This document shows, piece after piece, positions 25,739 through 34,692 of a DNA stretch of 64,000 bases (position 1 is the first letter of the stretch; the number at the start of each line of letters is the position of its first letter). The position numbers and the translations under genes were made by a program. The notes below the pieces were generated by a model, which did no database searches, had not been told where the DNA came from, and was given only the letters and a program-made list of their open reading frames with translations. The DNA comes from Achromobacter sp. AONIH1 (GTDB lineage: Bacteria; Pseudomonadota; Gammaproteobacteria; Burkholderiales; Burkholderiaceae_B): positions 5,952,001 to 6,016,000 of the forward strand of contig NZ_CP026124.1 of the NCBI RefSeq assembly GCF_002902905.1. Reading direction: 5' to 3'.

Positions 25739-26875
25739 TCAGCGCAGCAGCAGGGCCGGATCGGTGCGGATCAGGCCGCGCACCGCCATCACGCTGGACA
25801 TCAGCGCCATCAGCGCCACCAGCGCCGCGCAGCCCAGGGCCGCCGTCAACGTCATGGCCACCGGCACGTGATAGAACACGGCCACCGCCAGCAGCAGCGC
25901 GCTGGCCACGGCCGCCAGCACCATGCCCAGGCCGCCCACCAGGCAGGCCTGCTCGATCACGACGCGGGCCAGCGCGCCTCGGCTCGCGCCGAGCGCGTTC
26001 AGCGTGGCGTACTCGCGCGCCGACGCCGCCACCACGGCCGCGAAGGACTGGTTGGTGATCACCGCGCCGACCAGGCAGACGATCAGGGCCATGAACAGCA
26101 CGGCCATGCCCGCGCCGGTATCCAGCAGCCAGTACTGCTGTGAGCGCTGCGCGAATTCCTGGGCCGTCCAGACCTGCAGCGGACCGAAGCTGGCGTCGCT
26201 TTGCGCCAGCCGCGCCTGCACCGCCGGCGCCCGCGAAGGATCGGCCAGCCGCGCCACGTAATAGGTGCTGCCCCGGCCGGCCTGCGGTCCGCCGATGACG
26301 CGCGCCGAATCCAGCGACGCCAGCACGTTCACGCCGCCCAGGCCGCGCAGCCCCGCGATCGCGGCGACCACGCGCACCGGGTGCCCGTTGATCCAGGCCT
26401 TGCCGCCTTCCGCCACGCCCAGCGATTCCAGGTCCGCCGAATCGACGATCACCGCCCCCGGCTCGCGCAGGCGCTTGCGCAGGTCCGGCGACAGCAGCTT
26501 CGAGAACAGCATGGCGTCGGGGCCGACGGCAATGCCGGACAGATAGATCGACACGCTGCCGGCGTCGACGCGCTCGGGCGTCCAGTCGCCATCGACCCAC
26601 TGGTAGGGCTCGACCGCCACGACCTCGGGATCCATGCGCAGCCGCATTTCGGCGTCGGCGCTGACCGTGCGTCCGAAATTGACGCTTTGCGTGCCGGGGT
26701 AGCCGGCCCAGAGATCGGCCGAGGACGCGTTCACGTATAGCGCCGAAGCGCCGAAAATGCCCAGCACCAGCGCCGCCTGCACCACCAGCATCAGGCCGGA
26801 GAAGCCGACCGCCAGCACCACGGGCACGAAGCGCCGCCATTCATAGACCAGGGTCTTGCGCGCCAGGGCGATCAT
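25739..26875 (-). CDS. ABC transporter permease (FtsX/MacB-like)
   Basis: This 378-residue permease shows the MacB topology: one N-terminal helix (VVLAVGFSGLMLVVQAALVL), a periplasmic domain of about 200 residues, and three C-terminal helices carrying the FtsX domain (REYATLNALGASRGALARVV). It is a half transporter expected to dimerise, and it should act with the ATPase and adaptor of the operon. The ATG overlaps the outer membrane factor stop by ATGA. MacB-type systems export peptides, siderophores or lipids; this one's cargo is unknown. Confidence 0.82.
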   Translation of the reverse strand: MIALARKTLVYEWRRFVPVVLAVGFSGLMLVVQAALVLGIFGASALYVNASSADLWAGYPGTQSVNFGRTVSADAEMRLRMDPEVVAVEPYQWVDGDWTPERVDAGSVSIYLSGIAVGPDAMLFSKLLSPDLRKRLREPGAVIVDSADLESLGVAEGGKAWINGHPVRVVAAIAGLRGLGGVNVLASLDSARVIGGPQAGRGSTYYVARLADPSRAPAVQARLAQSDASFGPLQVWTAQEFAQRSQQYWLLDTGAGMAVLFMALIVCLVGAVITNQSFAAVVAASAREYATLNALGASRGALARVVIEQACLVGGLGMVLAAVASALLLAVAVFYHVPVAMTLTAALGCAALVALMALMSSVMAVRGLIRTDPALLLR

Positions 26876-28362
26876 GGACGCACCTGCCGCGGTTGTTGCG
26901 CCTGCTCTTGCGCCTGCTGTTGCGCCTGCTGTTCCGGCTGAGGCTGCGGCGCCAGCGGGGCGCCGCCCAGCGCCTTGTAGAGCGCGACGAAGGCCAGGGT
27001 CCGCGCGCCGCGCGCCAGCGCCACGTCGGACTGCGCCTCGAGCAGCGCGCGCCGGCCCTCCAGCCCGTCGTAGGGGCTGGACAGGCCAAGCGACGCCAGC
27101 TTGCGCTGCGAGCCGTTGCGCCGGTCCAGCACCCTCCGCGCCTCGTCCAGCGCGGCGATGCGCTCGCGTTCGCGAGCCAGCGCGGACAGCGATTCCTCGA
27201 CTTCCGACACGCCGGACAACACCGCCTTGCGGTAGCCGGCCAGCGCCGCGGCGATGCCCTGCTCGCCGGCCTTGACCTGCGCCTGGCGGGCGCCCCAGTC
27301 CCACAGCGGAATATCGATCGTGGGACCGCCGGCCGGAACGAAGTTGTTGTTCGAGCGGTGGTTCTGCGTCATGTTGTACGCGTACAGCACCGAACCACCC
27401 AGGCTCAGGCGCGGATACAGCGCCGAGCGCGCCATGCCCAGCCTTGCGGCGGCCCGAAGCACTTCGGCTTCGGCCTCGCGGATGTCCGGACGGGTGCGCA
27501 GCAGGTCGGCCGGCACTTCCCCCAGGGCGAAACCGGGCAGGCCCTGCGACGGCGCCACCGCGCTCCAGCCGGGATCCGGCGCGTCGCGGCCCAGCAGCAG
27601 CGCCAGCGCGCGCGCCGACCGGTCGGCCGCCAGGCGCATCGACGCCAGCGCGGCCAGGGTGCGCTGCCGGCGCACGCTGGCCGTGTCGGCGTCCTGCGGC
27701 GTGCCCAGGCGGGTATTCAGCCGCACCTGCGCCAGCCGCTCGGCCTCGCGGTCCAGCTCGGCCATCTGCGTCAGCAGCGCGATCTGACCGTTGGCCACGC
27801 CCAGGTCCAGATAGTTGCGCACCACGGCCGCGACCACCGACACGCGCAGGCCCTGCTCGCGGGCGGCGGCCAGGTCGGCGTCCGCGCCGGCCTGCAGCCT
27901 GCTGCTCTCGGCCGCGCCGAACAGGCCCAGCTCCCAGACCATGTCGATGCTGGCGTGGAAATAGGAATCCTTGGCCTGGGCGTCCTGCACCGGGCGGGCG
28001 CCGACCCCGAAACCCGGCAAGTAGCGCGAGCGCCAGCGACCGGCGACCTCGCGCTCGCCCTGCAGCAGGCGCGCGGATTGTTCCAGGTCCAGGTTGCGCC
28101 GCAACGCTTCCTCGACCAGCGCGTTCAGTCGCGGATCGTCCAGCGCCGTCCACCAGGACCGCAGATCGACCGCGCGCGCGCCCTCGCCGGCCGCCTGGGA
28201 CCAGGCGCCGGGCACCTGCGCCGGCAGCTCCGGCACGGGCACCGACATGCAGCCCGACAGGAGCGCGCTTGCCAGCAGCGCGGCGCAGCGGAGTTTGAAC
28301 GATTCAGGACAGCGCAGCGATGCATGGGTATCTATGGCGTAGCGGACGGCGGCAGCCGTCAC
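26872..28362 (-). CDS. Outer membrane factor lipoprotein (NodT family)
   Basis: A 496-residue OEP-family protein with a lipobox LLSGC at about residue 38. The N-terminal leader of some 22 residues before the hydrophobic core is long, yet no better start codon exists inside it. Two OEP repeats are visible, with LRTRPDIREAEAEVLRAAARLG and LYPRLSLGGSVLYAYN. The C-terminus is a low-complexity run of Gln/Ala/Pro repeats after LYKALGGAP. It is the first gene of the minus-strand export operon and completes a tripartite ABC exporter. It lies 89 bp after the histidine kinase gene on the same strand. Confidence 0.85.
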   Translation of the reverse strand: MTAAAVRYAIDTHASLRCPESFKLRCAALLASALLSGCMSVPVPELPAQVPGAWSQAAGEGARAVDLRSWWTALDDPRLNALVEEALRRNLDLEQSARLLQGEREVAGRWRSRYLPGFGVGARPVQDAQAKDSYFHASIDMVWELGLFGAAESSRLQAGADADLAAAREQGLRVSVVAAVVRNYLDLGVANGQIALLTQMAELDREAERLAQVRLNTRLGTPQDADTASVRRQRTLAALASMRLAADRSARALALLLGRDAPDPGWSAVAPSQGLPGFALGEVPADLLRTRPDIREAEAEVLRAAARLGMARSALYPRLSLGGSVLYAYNMTQNHRSNNNFVPAGGPTIDIPLWDWGARQAQVKAGEQGIAAALAGYRKAVLSGVSEVEESLSALARERERIAALDEARRVLDRRNGSQRKLASLGLSSPYDGLEGRRALLEAQSDVALARGARTLAFVALYKALGGAPLAPQPQPEQQAQQQAQEQAQQPRQVRP

Positions 28363-28451
28363 GGTTGGCTGGATAACATTGCCAGCATGCCCCCGCGACG
28401 TTGCGGGGCCATGCAGGGTTTATGGAGAATTGATGGACGCGGCCGGGCGCA

Positions 28452-29648
28452 TCACGCGAGGGACGCCTGCCTGCGCCCCGCGGACGCCTTCGCGTCCTGG
28501 CTGATCACGGGAAAGCAGACCTGAATCCGCATGCCGCCGCGCACCGAGCGATCCGCCAGCACCGACCCGCCCTGCTGGTCCACCAGCGCGTGCACGATCG
28601 ACAGTCCCAGGCCCGAACCGCCATGCATGGCGCTGGGCTGGTGCGGAAAGCGTTCGAACGGACGGTCGCGCATGGACGCCGGCAGCCCCGGCCCCGCGTC
28701 GCTCACCGCCAGCACGGCCTGTCCGGCGTGTATGCGCACTTCCACGCCGATCCAGCGCCCGCTGGCCGCGTGGCGCAAGGCGTTTTCCACGAGGTTGGCG
28801 AAAATCTGGCGCAGCCGGTCCGGGTCGGCCATGATCAGCTTGCCCTGCGCGGAGGCGGGCAGCTGCGTGTCCACCTCGAAGCCCTTCTCGGCCAGCCTGG
28901 CCTCGAAGCTGGTCAGCGCGTCGCCGACCAGCGCCACCAGATCCACGGGCCGGGTCTGCAGCGACAGCCGGCCGACCGAAGCCAGCGACAGCGTGTGCAG
29001 GTCCGCGACCAGGCGGCCCAGGTGCAGGGACTGGTCCAGCAGGCCGCGCATTTCCTCGTCGCTGACCGGGATGACGCCGTCGCAGATCGCGTGCAGGCGG
29101 GCGCTGAGCACCGCGATGGGCGTGCGCAGCTCGTGCGAGATGGAGGCCAGCGTCACGCGCTGTTCCCGGTCCAGCGTTTCGAGCGAATCGATCATGTGAT
29201 TGAAATCCCGCACCATTTCGGCCATTTCGCCGCGTGCCTTGCCCACATGGGCCCTTACCGTGAAATCCCCCAGCGCCACCCGGGTGGCCGCCGCGGCCAT
29301 CGAATCCAGCGGCAGGGTGATCACCTTCGAGATGAAGAACCCGGACGCCAGGCCCAGCGGCAGCCCGAGCAGCACGGTGAACAGCAGCGCGAGCTTCTCG
29401 CCGCGCATGGGATCGACGGCCCAGTATTCGCCGTAGATCTGCATCGCGCGCGGACCGTCTTCCAGCCCGCGGGCCGTGAGATCGTCCAGCTCGGCGCGCA
29501 CTTCCACGGGCAGGGATTGCTGGAACTCGCGGTGCTCGATCTTCCAGAACATGACCTGGGTGCCGGCGAGCACGGCCAGCATCAGGGTCATGGTGACCGA
29601 GACCGCCAGGCCGAAGCGGATCCAGATGCGGTCTAGTTTTCGCGCCAT
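28452..29648 (-). CDS. Sensor histidine kinase (BaeS/AdeS-like)
   Basis: A 398-residue kinase with two membrane segments (about residues 11-33 and 84-108) enclosing a short periplasmic sensor of about 50 residues, a HAMP domain, the H-box SISHELRTPIAV (His near residue 171), the N-box NLVENALRHA and a G-box SGLGLSIVHALV. The small sensor and HAMP layout resemble BaeS/AdeS kinases that respond to envelope stress or drugs. Its start overlaps the response-regulator stop by 16 bp. It may control the export operon just downstream. Confidence 0.88.
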   Translation of the reverse strand: MARKLDRIWIRFGLAVSVTMTLMLAVLAGTQVMFWKIEHREFQQSLPVEVRAELDDLTARGLEDGPRAMQIYGEYWAVDPMRGEKLALLFTVLLGLPLGLASGFFISKVITLPLDSMAAAATRVALGDFTVRAHVGKARGEMAEMVRDFNHMIDSLETLDREQRVTLASISHELRTPIAVLSARLHAICDGVIPVSDEEMRGLLDQSLHLGRLVADLHTLSLASVGRLSLQTRPVDLVALVGDALTSFEARLAEKGFEVDTQLPASAQGKLIMADPDRLRQIFANLVENALRHAASGRWIGVEVRIHAGQAVLAVSDAGPGLPASMRDRPFERFPHQPSAMHGGSGLGLSIVHALVDQQGGSVLADRSVRGGMRIQVCFPVISQDAKASAGRRQASLA

Positions 29649-30358
29649 AGACGGTATCCGACGCCGCGCACGGCCTCGATCATGTCGGCCTGCCCGACCG
29701 CATGCAGCTTGCGCCGCAGCTTGGAAATATGCGAGTCGATGACCCGCTCAAGCGCGTCGCTTTCCGGCAGGCAGTGCTCGATCAGGAATCCGCGCGAGAA
29801 GCAGCGCCGCGGCTGGGATGCCAGGCAGGCCAGCAGGCGGAACTCGGTCAGCGTCAGTTGCAGCGGCACGGAGCGCCCGCCGCCCACGTGCGCGACCGCG
29901 ACGTGGTCCTGCTCGTCGATCTCGATGCCGCCGACGCGGATGGGCGCGGCGTTCGCATGCGCCCCCGCGCGCCGCAGCACGGCCCGCAGGCGCGCCACGA
30001 CCTCGGCGGGATTGAAGGGTTTGACGACGTAGTCGTCCGCGCCCAGGCGCAGCCCAAGCAGCTTGTCGACGTCATCGGCCAGCGCCGTGACGATGATGAC
30101 GGGGGTCTGGCCTTCGTCGCGAATGGCGCGCAATACGTCCAGCCCGTCCATGCCCGGCAGATTCACGTCCAGCAGAACCGCGTCGGGACGCAGCTCGCGG
30201 AACAGCCGCATGGCCTCGACGCCGTCCATGGCGGAGCAGGTGCGAAAGCCGTCGCGGCGGAGATAGGCCTCCAGGACGCCGACGATTCCCGGCTCGTCCT
30301 CGGCCACGAGGACGAGCCGCTCCGTGAAGGTGTTCAGGGATGGATTGGGAAAAGACAT
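29633..30358 (-). CDS. OmpR-family response regulator (BaeR/AdeR-like)
   Basis: A 241-residue regulator with a canonical receiver: acidic pair AEDEPG, phosphoacceptor in LLDVNLPGMDG (about Asp 62), switch Thr in IIVTAL and the Lys of DDYVVKPFNPAEVVAR. A winged helix follows, ending VRGVGYRLWREN. The receiver closely resembles those of BaeR/AdeR/SmeR. The start at 30358 is where the receiver begins; an in-frame extension to 30496 adds a Pro-rich stretch with no homology-like features. There is no strong Shine-Dalgarno. It is paired with the overlapping kinase gene. Confidence 0.85.
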   Translation of the reverse strand: MSFPNPSLNTFTERLVLVAEDEPGIVGVLEAYLRRDGFRTCSAMDGVEAMRLFRELRPDAVLLDVNLPGMDGLDVLRAIRDEGQTPVIIVTALADDVDKLLGLRLGADDYVVKPFNPAEVVARLRAVLRRAGAHANAAPIRVGGIEIDEQDHVAVAHVGGGRSVPLQLTLTEFRLLACLASQPRRCFSRGFLIEHCLPESDALERVIDSHISKLRRKLHAVGQADMIEAVRGVGYRLWREN

Positions 30359-31148
30359 GGTTTTGCTGCAAGCGTGGGGCATCGGCGGCGTATCGGCCGG
30401 CGGCAAGCTGGCCCGGGGTGCGCCGCCCTGCTTGCCCGCCCAGGTCGAACTGTCGAACAGGCCGGTTACGGATGCCAGGATGCTGTCACGTTTCATTCAG
30501 GAATCGACAAGGAATCTTTGTGATTTTGTAAAGTTCTATCCATCTTCCCGATCCCCAAATGGGCGTCGGGCCAATCCAGGCCATCTGCCATTCCTTGCGG
30601 GCCTCGCAGGCCCGGCCGCGCAGGACGAAGCCGCGCCTGCCTGACGGCCTCGCGGCGTCGGCTTCGCGGCAACTTCGGCCCCCAGGCGTGGATACGCTTC
30701 CCCGGACACAGAATAGTAATAATTCTTATTCTATAGCGAGCCTTCCCCGCCGGCTCTGCTACAGCGGGAAAGGATATCGCGAACACCTTTCAAATTGCAT
30801 CCTGGGCCGACGGAATGTAGGCCGGATACCACGTTCGGTCCGGAAGCTTGACGCGCCTCAAACTGAAATAATTTCTCCATACAGAAGCGCTGGCGCCGGC
30901 AACAGGGGCGCCAGCGTCTGCGGTTCGCGCGGTCAGCCTGGCCCTGCTACTGGCCCTTTTTTCAAACTGGAACATGACCTGCTTCCGGAAGGCCGCCCCA
31001 TCACCGCATTGCAGCGACCCGCAATGGCTGGTCAAGGTAGCCGCCGTGCACAGGATGAAGCCGCCGCGAACGCGCAGCGGATGAATATCCGAAGCCCCCC
31101 TGACAGGGGCGTGGGGCATGACAACGGCTGGACGGCACCCGCGCCAGA
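30359..31148. other. 790-bp gap without a supported gene
   Basis: No frame here has a credible start, ribosome site and protein-like composition. The stretch holds an AT-rich Fur-like palindrome at 30710-30732, GC-rich segments on both sides, and a 213-bp open frame (30872-31084, + strand) containing a hydrophobic run SLALLLALF but no start codon before it. It may be the upstream region of the response regulator plus the remnant of a lost gene. Confidence 0.5.
30710..30732. promoter_or_regulatory. Fur-box-like palindrome, no adjacent target
   Basis: AGAATA and TATTCT form an exact inverted repeat separated by 11 bp, and the best window scores 12 of 19 against the classical Fur box. The nearest start codons are over 350 bp away (the response regulator on the minus strand, which reads away from it). 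Function uncertain. Confidence 0.35.
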
Positions 31149-31697
31149 TCACGCCAGCAGATGCGCCGAGATCCGCACCAGCATCTCGTCCACGTCGCGC
31201 ACCTGCACGGCGCCGGGCAGCGCCACATCGCCATGCATCACGAACACCGGCGTCCCCCACTTCAGGCCCAGCGCCATTTCCGACAAAGTGCCCATATTGC
31301 CGCCGATGGCGGCCAGGCACACGGCGCTGCGCGCCACCAGGGCGTTGCGCATTTCGCCCATGCCCGTGGCGACGGCGACGCTGAGCCATTCGTTGGCGTT
31401 GCGATCGTCATCCTCGGGCAACAGGCCGATGGCAATGCCGCCGCCGTCGCGCGCGCCGCGTGAAGCCGCCGCCATGACTCCGCCACGCCCGCCATTGACG
31501 ATGCTCATTCCGGCCTGCGCGAGCGCGCGGGCTACCCTGTAGGCGGCTTCGCAGACGCGCGGATCGCCATCGCCGGGCCCGATGATGCCCACGGGACGCA
31601 GATGGCGCCGCGCGCCGCATTGACGTTCGGCCAACTGCGCCATCGAGGAAGCCCAGGGCGCTATTCGCAACGGCGTGTCCGCTCGGTTCTTTTCCAT
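31149..31697 (-). CDS. LOG/TIGR00725-type Rossmann protein
   Basis: A 182-residue single-domain protein with the TIGR00725 signature: VGIIGPGDGDPRV at the start of the Rossmann fold, NGGRGGVMAAASRGA, TGMGEMRNALV and GGNMGTLSEMALGL. Relatives bind nucleotides or nucleotide-like ligands, and the related LOG proteins cleave cytokinin riboside monophosphates; the catalytic PGGxGT of LOG is here GGNMGT. It is the last gene on the minus strand after the ABC permease, 48 bp downstream, so it may share the operon, but a functional link with the importer is not evident. Confidence 0.75.
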   Translation of the reverse strand: MEKNRADTPLRIAPWASSMAQLAERQCGARRHLRPVGIIGPGDGDPRVCEAAYRVARALAQAGMSIVNGGRGGVMAAASRGARDGGGIAIGLLPEDDDRNANEWLSVAVATGMGEMRNALVARSAVCLAAIGGNMGTLSEMALGLKWGTPVFVMHGDVALPGAVQVRDVDEMLVRISAHLLA

Positions 31698-31745
31698 GTC
31701 TTCGAATCCCGCTGGGTAAGGTATGCCCGTGATTGCACAGGCGCT

Positions 31746-32546
31746 TCAACGGCGCCGCCGGGCAAGCGCGTCGCCCACGCCCATGACGGCGACGCACAGC
31801 GCCATCAGCAGCAGCGACAACGCCGCCGCCACGCCGAAATCCGACCCGCCGTCGCCGATCTGGGCATAGAGCATCAACGGCAGGATATTCAGCTGCGTGC
31901 CCGCCAGGGCCAGCGCCGTGCCATAGGTCCCCATGGCAATCGCCGCGACCAGGCAGGCATTGGCCAGCACCGACGGGGCCACCTGCGCCAGCACCGTGTC
32001 GCGGAAGGCGCGCCAGCGCGTCGCGCCCAGGGTACGCGCCGCCAGCATGGGCCGCAGATCCAGGTTGGCGAAAACCGGGTATAGCGACAAGGCCACGCGC
32101 GGCACCAGGTAATAGACATAGGCGAATCCCAGACCGGTCGCGCTGTAGATCCAGGCGCCGACACGGGCGGGGTCGGCGCCCGCGCCGGCCAGCAACTGCG
32201 TGACGAAGCCCGCCCGACCATAGCCAAGAATGAAACCGTAGGCGATGACCAGACCCGAAAACGCCAGCGGCATGCCCAGCAGCGTGATCATCCAGCGCCT
32301 GCGGCGCTCGGGCTGGCGCGCCAGTTCCACGGCCACCGCCGTCCCCACCAGCGCCGACACGCCCCCCGCGGTGAGACCCAGGGCGAGCGTATTGCGCAAG
32401 GCGCCAGGCAACAGCGGATTGGCGTACAGCCGCGCCCAGGCGCCGCCGCCTTCGGCGAGCGCCTCCAGCGCCAGCGCGGCCAAGGGCAGCACGAAGAACA
32501 GGCCCATGAAGGCCCAGGCGGGCCAGGCGCCGAAACGACCGATCAT
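31746..32546 (-). CDS. ABC importer permease (PotB/FbpB-like)
   Basis: A 266-residue six-helix permease with the EAA loop region AARTLGATRWRAFRDTVLAQVAPSV, which contacts the ATPase. The helices and loop order match spermidine/putrescine and Fe(III)-type permeases. The ATG at 32546 lies 7 bp after the solute-binding-protein gene; a longer in-frame reading would begin inside that gene with Cys/Arg/Pro-rich sequence and is rejected. It should pair with the second permease (34689-35456) as a heterodimer. Confidence 0.83.
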   Translation of the reverse strand: MIGRFGAWPAWAFMGLFFVLPLAALALEALAEGGGAWARLYANPLLPGALRNTLALGLTAGGVSALVGTAVAVELARQPERRRRWMITLLGMPLAFSGLVIAYGFILGYGRAGFVTQLLAGAGADPARVGAWIYSATGLGFAYVYYLVPRVALSLYPVFANLDLRPMLAARTLGATRWRAFRDTVLAQVAPSVLANACLVAAIAMGTYGTALALAGTQLNILPLMLYAQIGDGGSDFGVAAALSLLLMALCVAVMGVGDALARRRR

Positions 32547-32553
32547 GGCGCGC

Positions 32554-33630
32554 CTACCTGGCCTGGATGGCCTGGGCCCACAACTGGTCCAACTCGGCCT
32601 TGCGGGCCGCGGCCTTGACCACGTCCAAGGGGCGGATCTGCGGCGCGGCGGGCATGCGCGCGGCGGCCTCGGCCGGCAGGGAGACATCGCGCCGCGACGG
32701 CCGCACGAAGCCTTGCGCGAACAGGCGCTGGCCGACATCGCTCATGATGAAGTTGAGCCACAGCCTGCCCGCGTTCGGATTGGGGCCGTCCTTGACCAGG
32801 CTGATCGCATAGGGCGCCGCCACGCTGGCTTCACTGGGGATCACGATTTCGCAGGCGTCTCCCATCCCGTCCGCGTGCCGGGCTTTCAGGCCATCGTTTT
32901 CGTAGCCGATCCAGACCGGGATCTCGCCCTTCAGGAACTTGGCGTAAGGCGTGGTGCCCTCCACCCGCTGCACATTGCCCGCTGCATGCAGGCGGCCGAG
33001 GTAGTCGGTGCCCGCCTTGACATTGTCCTCGTCGCCGCCGTTGCCGTAGGCCGCCGCGAAAGTCAGCACCTGGCCCACGCCGGTGCTGCGCGGATCGAGA
33101 TAGGTCACCGCGTTCCGGTATTCGGGCTTGAGCAGGTCGGCCCACCCCTCGGGAGCACGGGCGACGAGCTTGCGGTTGACCAGGAAAGCGATGTTCAGCG
33201 TGTGCACCGTGAACCAGCGGCCTTCGGCCTCGCGGAACACCTCGGGCAGCTGCTCGAAGCCCACGGGGCGGAAAGGCGCCACCAGGTCCTTGCGCGCCGC
33301 GTCGACCGCCGAGGCCGCGAAGTAATAGGCGGTGTCGGCCTGCGGGCGTCGCCGCATCTTTTCAAGCGCCACCACCGTGGCGGCGGACCCCAGGTCGTTG
33401 TAGGTCAGCTCGATGTCCGGATAGCGTTGCTTGAATTCGCGGAACAGCGCCTTCCAGTTGGCCCATTCCGGTCCGGTATCGAAAGAGACGCACATCCCTT
33501 CCTTGCGCGCCGCTTCGTACAGCGCCTTCTCGCCGGCATATAGCTCGGGACCGCCCACGGCGGCCGCGCGCCGCGCCAGCGCCGCCAGCGGCAAGGCGCC
33601 GGCGGCCTGGATGAATCGTCTGCGTTGCAT
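32554..33630 (-). CDS. Tat-exported ABC solute-binding protein (family 1)
   Basis: This 358-residue protein begins MQRRRFIQAAGALPLAALA, a twin-arginine signal. The mature part has the family 1 fold used for Fe(III), polyamine and thiamine (AfuA/PotD/TbpA) ligands, with LDPRSTGVGQVLTFAAAYG and IPVWIGYENDG at likely ligand-cleft positions. No three-Tyr Fe site can be assigned with confidence. It lies between the ATPase gene (33 bp gap) and a permease gene in the importer operon. Confidence 0.83.
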   Translation of the reverse strand: MQRRRFIQAAGALPLAALARRAAAVGGPELYAGEKALYEAARKEGMCVSFDTGPEWANWKALFREFKQRYPDIELTYNDLGSAATVVALEKMRRRPQADTAYYFAASAVDAARKDLVAPFRPVGFEQLPEVFREAEGRWFTVHTLNIAFLVNRKLVARAPEGWADLLKPEYRNAVTYLDPRSTGVGQVLTFAAAYGNGGDEDNVKAGTDYLGRLHAAGNVQRVEGTTPYAKFLKGEIPVWIGYENDGLKARHADGMGDACEIVIPSEASVAAPYAISLVKDGPNPNAGRLWLNFIMSDVGQRLFAQGFVRPSRRDVSLPAEAAARMPAAPQIRPLDVVKAAARKAELDQLWAQAIQAR

Positions 33631-33663
33631 CGTGAAGCTCCTTGAGCGGCAAGTGAAATGGGA

Positions 33664-34692
33664 TCAATCGTCCAGCAGGCAAATACGCGCGGGATCGATG
33701 GCGATGGCGCCGGCGACCGGCAGGCTGCCTTGCGCGAGAAAGGGCGCGGACGCCCCGGGCACCTCGAAGTCGTAGCGCGTGACGGCGCCCAGATAACGCA
33801 CGGCGCCGACCCTGCCCTCCAGACGATTGGGCGCGCCAGGCGGCGGATCGGCCTCGACATGCTCGGGACGCACCAGCACATGCACCGCCCGGCCCGGCGC
33901 GCGCGCGCCCGTCGCCGTGGCCAGTCGGGCAAAGCCCACGTCGACGCGATCCGGCGCGGCGACCCGGCCGGGCAGCAACGTGGACAGCCCCACGAACTCG
34001 GCCACGGCCCGGCATGCCGGCCGCTCATACAACACGTGCGGCGCGGCGATCTGCAGCAGACGACCGTCCTTGAGCACCGCCACCCGGTCGGCCATGGCCA
34101 GCGCCTCTTCCTGGTCGTGGGTGACCAGCAGCGTGGTGGCGCCGAAACGCCGCTGCAAGGCGCGAATCTGGTCGCGCAGATAGGCGCGCACATTGGCGTC
34201 CAGGGCCGAGAGCGGCTCGTCCAGCAACAAGGCGCGGGGATCGATGGCCAGCGCGCGCGCCAGCGCGACACGCTGCTGCTGGCCCCCGGACAGCTGGGTG
34301 ACGGCGCGTGCGGCATGCTCGGCCAGGCCGACCAGCTCCAGCAGCTCGCGGGCGCGGCGCTGGCGCTGCGCGGCATCGACCTTGCGCAGCGCCATGCCGT
34401 AGGCCACGTTGTCCGCCACCGACAGATGCGGAAACAAGGCATAGCTCTGGAACACCATGCCGATGCCGCGCCGGTGCACCGGCGTGCCCGCCAGATCCTG
34501 TCCATTCAGCAGGATGCTGCCCGCATGCCCGGTCTCCAGGCCGGCCACCAGCTTGAGCAGGGTGGATTTTCCCGAGCCGCTGGGGCCGATCACGGCCAGC
34601 AGCTCACCCGTGTCGACCTGCATCGAAATGCCATGCACGCCCTGCCGGGCGCCTGGATAAAGATAATCGACGGAGTCAAAGACCAAGCTCAT
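33664..34692 (-). CDS. ABC importer ATP-binding protein (PotA/FbpC-like)
   Basis: A 342-residue ATPase with Walker A GPSGSGKST, Q-loop VFQSYALFPHLSV, signature LSGGQQQRVALARAL, Walker B LLLDEPLSALD and H-loop VTHDQEEAL, followed by a C-terminal TOBE regulatory domain of about 110 residues. This architecture is that of polyamine/Fe(III)/thiamine importers. The ATG overlaps the upstream permease stop by ATGA, so the operon runs permease, ATPase, binding protein, permease. Confidence 0.9.
   Translation of the reverse strand: MSLVFDSVDYLYPGARQGVHGISMQVDTGELLAVIGPSGSGKSTLLKLVAGLETGHAGSILLNGQDLAGTPVHRRGIGMVFQSYALFPHLSVADNVAYGMALRKVDAAQRQRRARELLELVGLAEHAARAVTQLSGGQQQRVALARALAIDPRALLLDEPLSALDANVRAYLRDQIRALQRRFGATTLLVTHDQEEALAMADRVAVLKDGRLLQIAAPHVLYERPACRAVAEFVGLSTLLPGRVAAPDRVDVGFARLATATGARAPGRAVHVLVRPEHVEADPPPGAPNRLEGRVGAVRYLGAVTRYDFEVPGASAPFLAQGSLPVAGAIAIDPARICLLDD

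Noticed and set aside
30872-31084. Plus-strand frame with a hydrophobic run resembling a signal peptide
   Set aside because: A stop codon precedes it, and there is no ATG, GTG or TTG before the hydrophobic run, nor a ribosome site. It may be a remnant but cannot be called a gene.
30493-31389. Minus-strand open frames in the 30.5-31.4 kb gap
   Set aside because: Basic, low-complexity composition and overlap with the LOG gene in another frame; no ribosome sites or family features.
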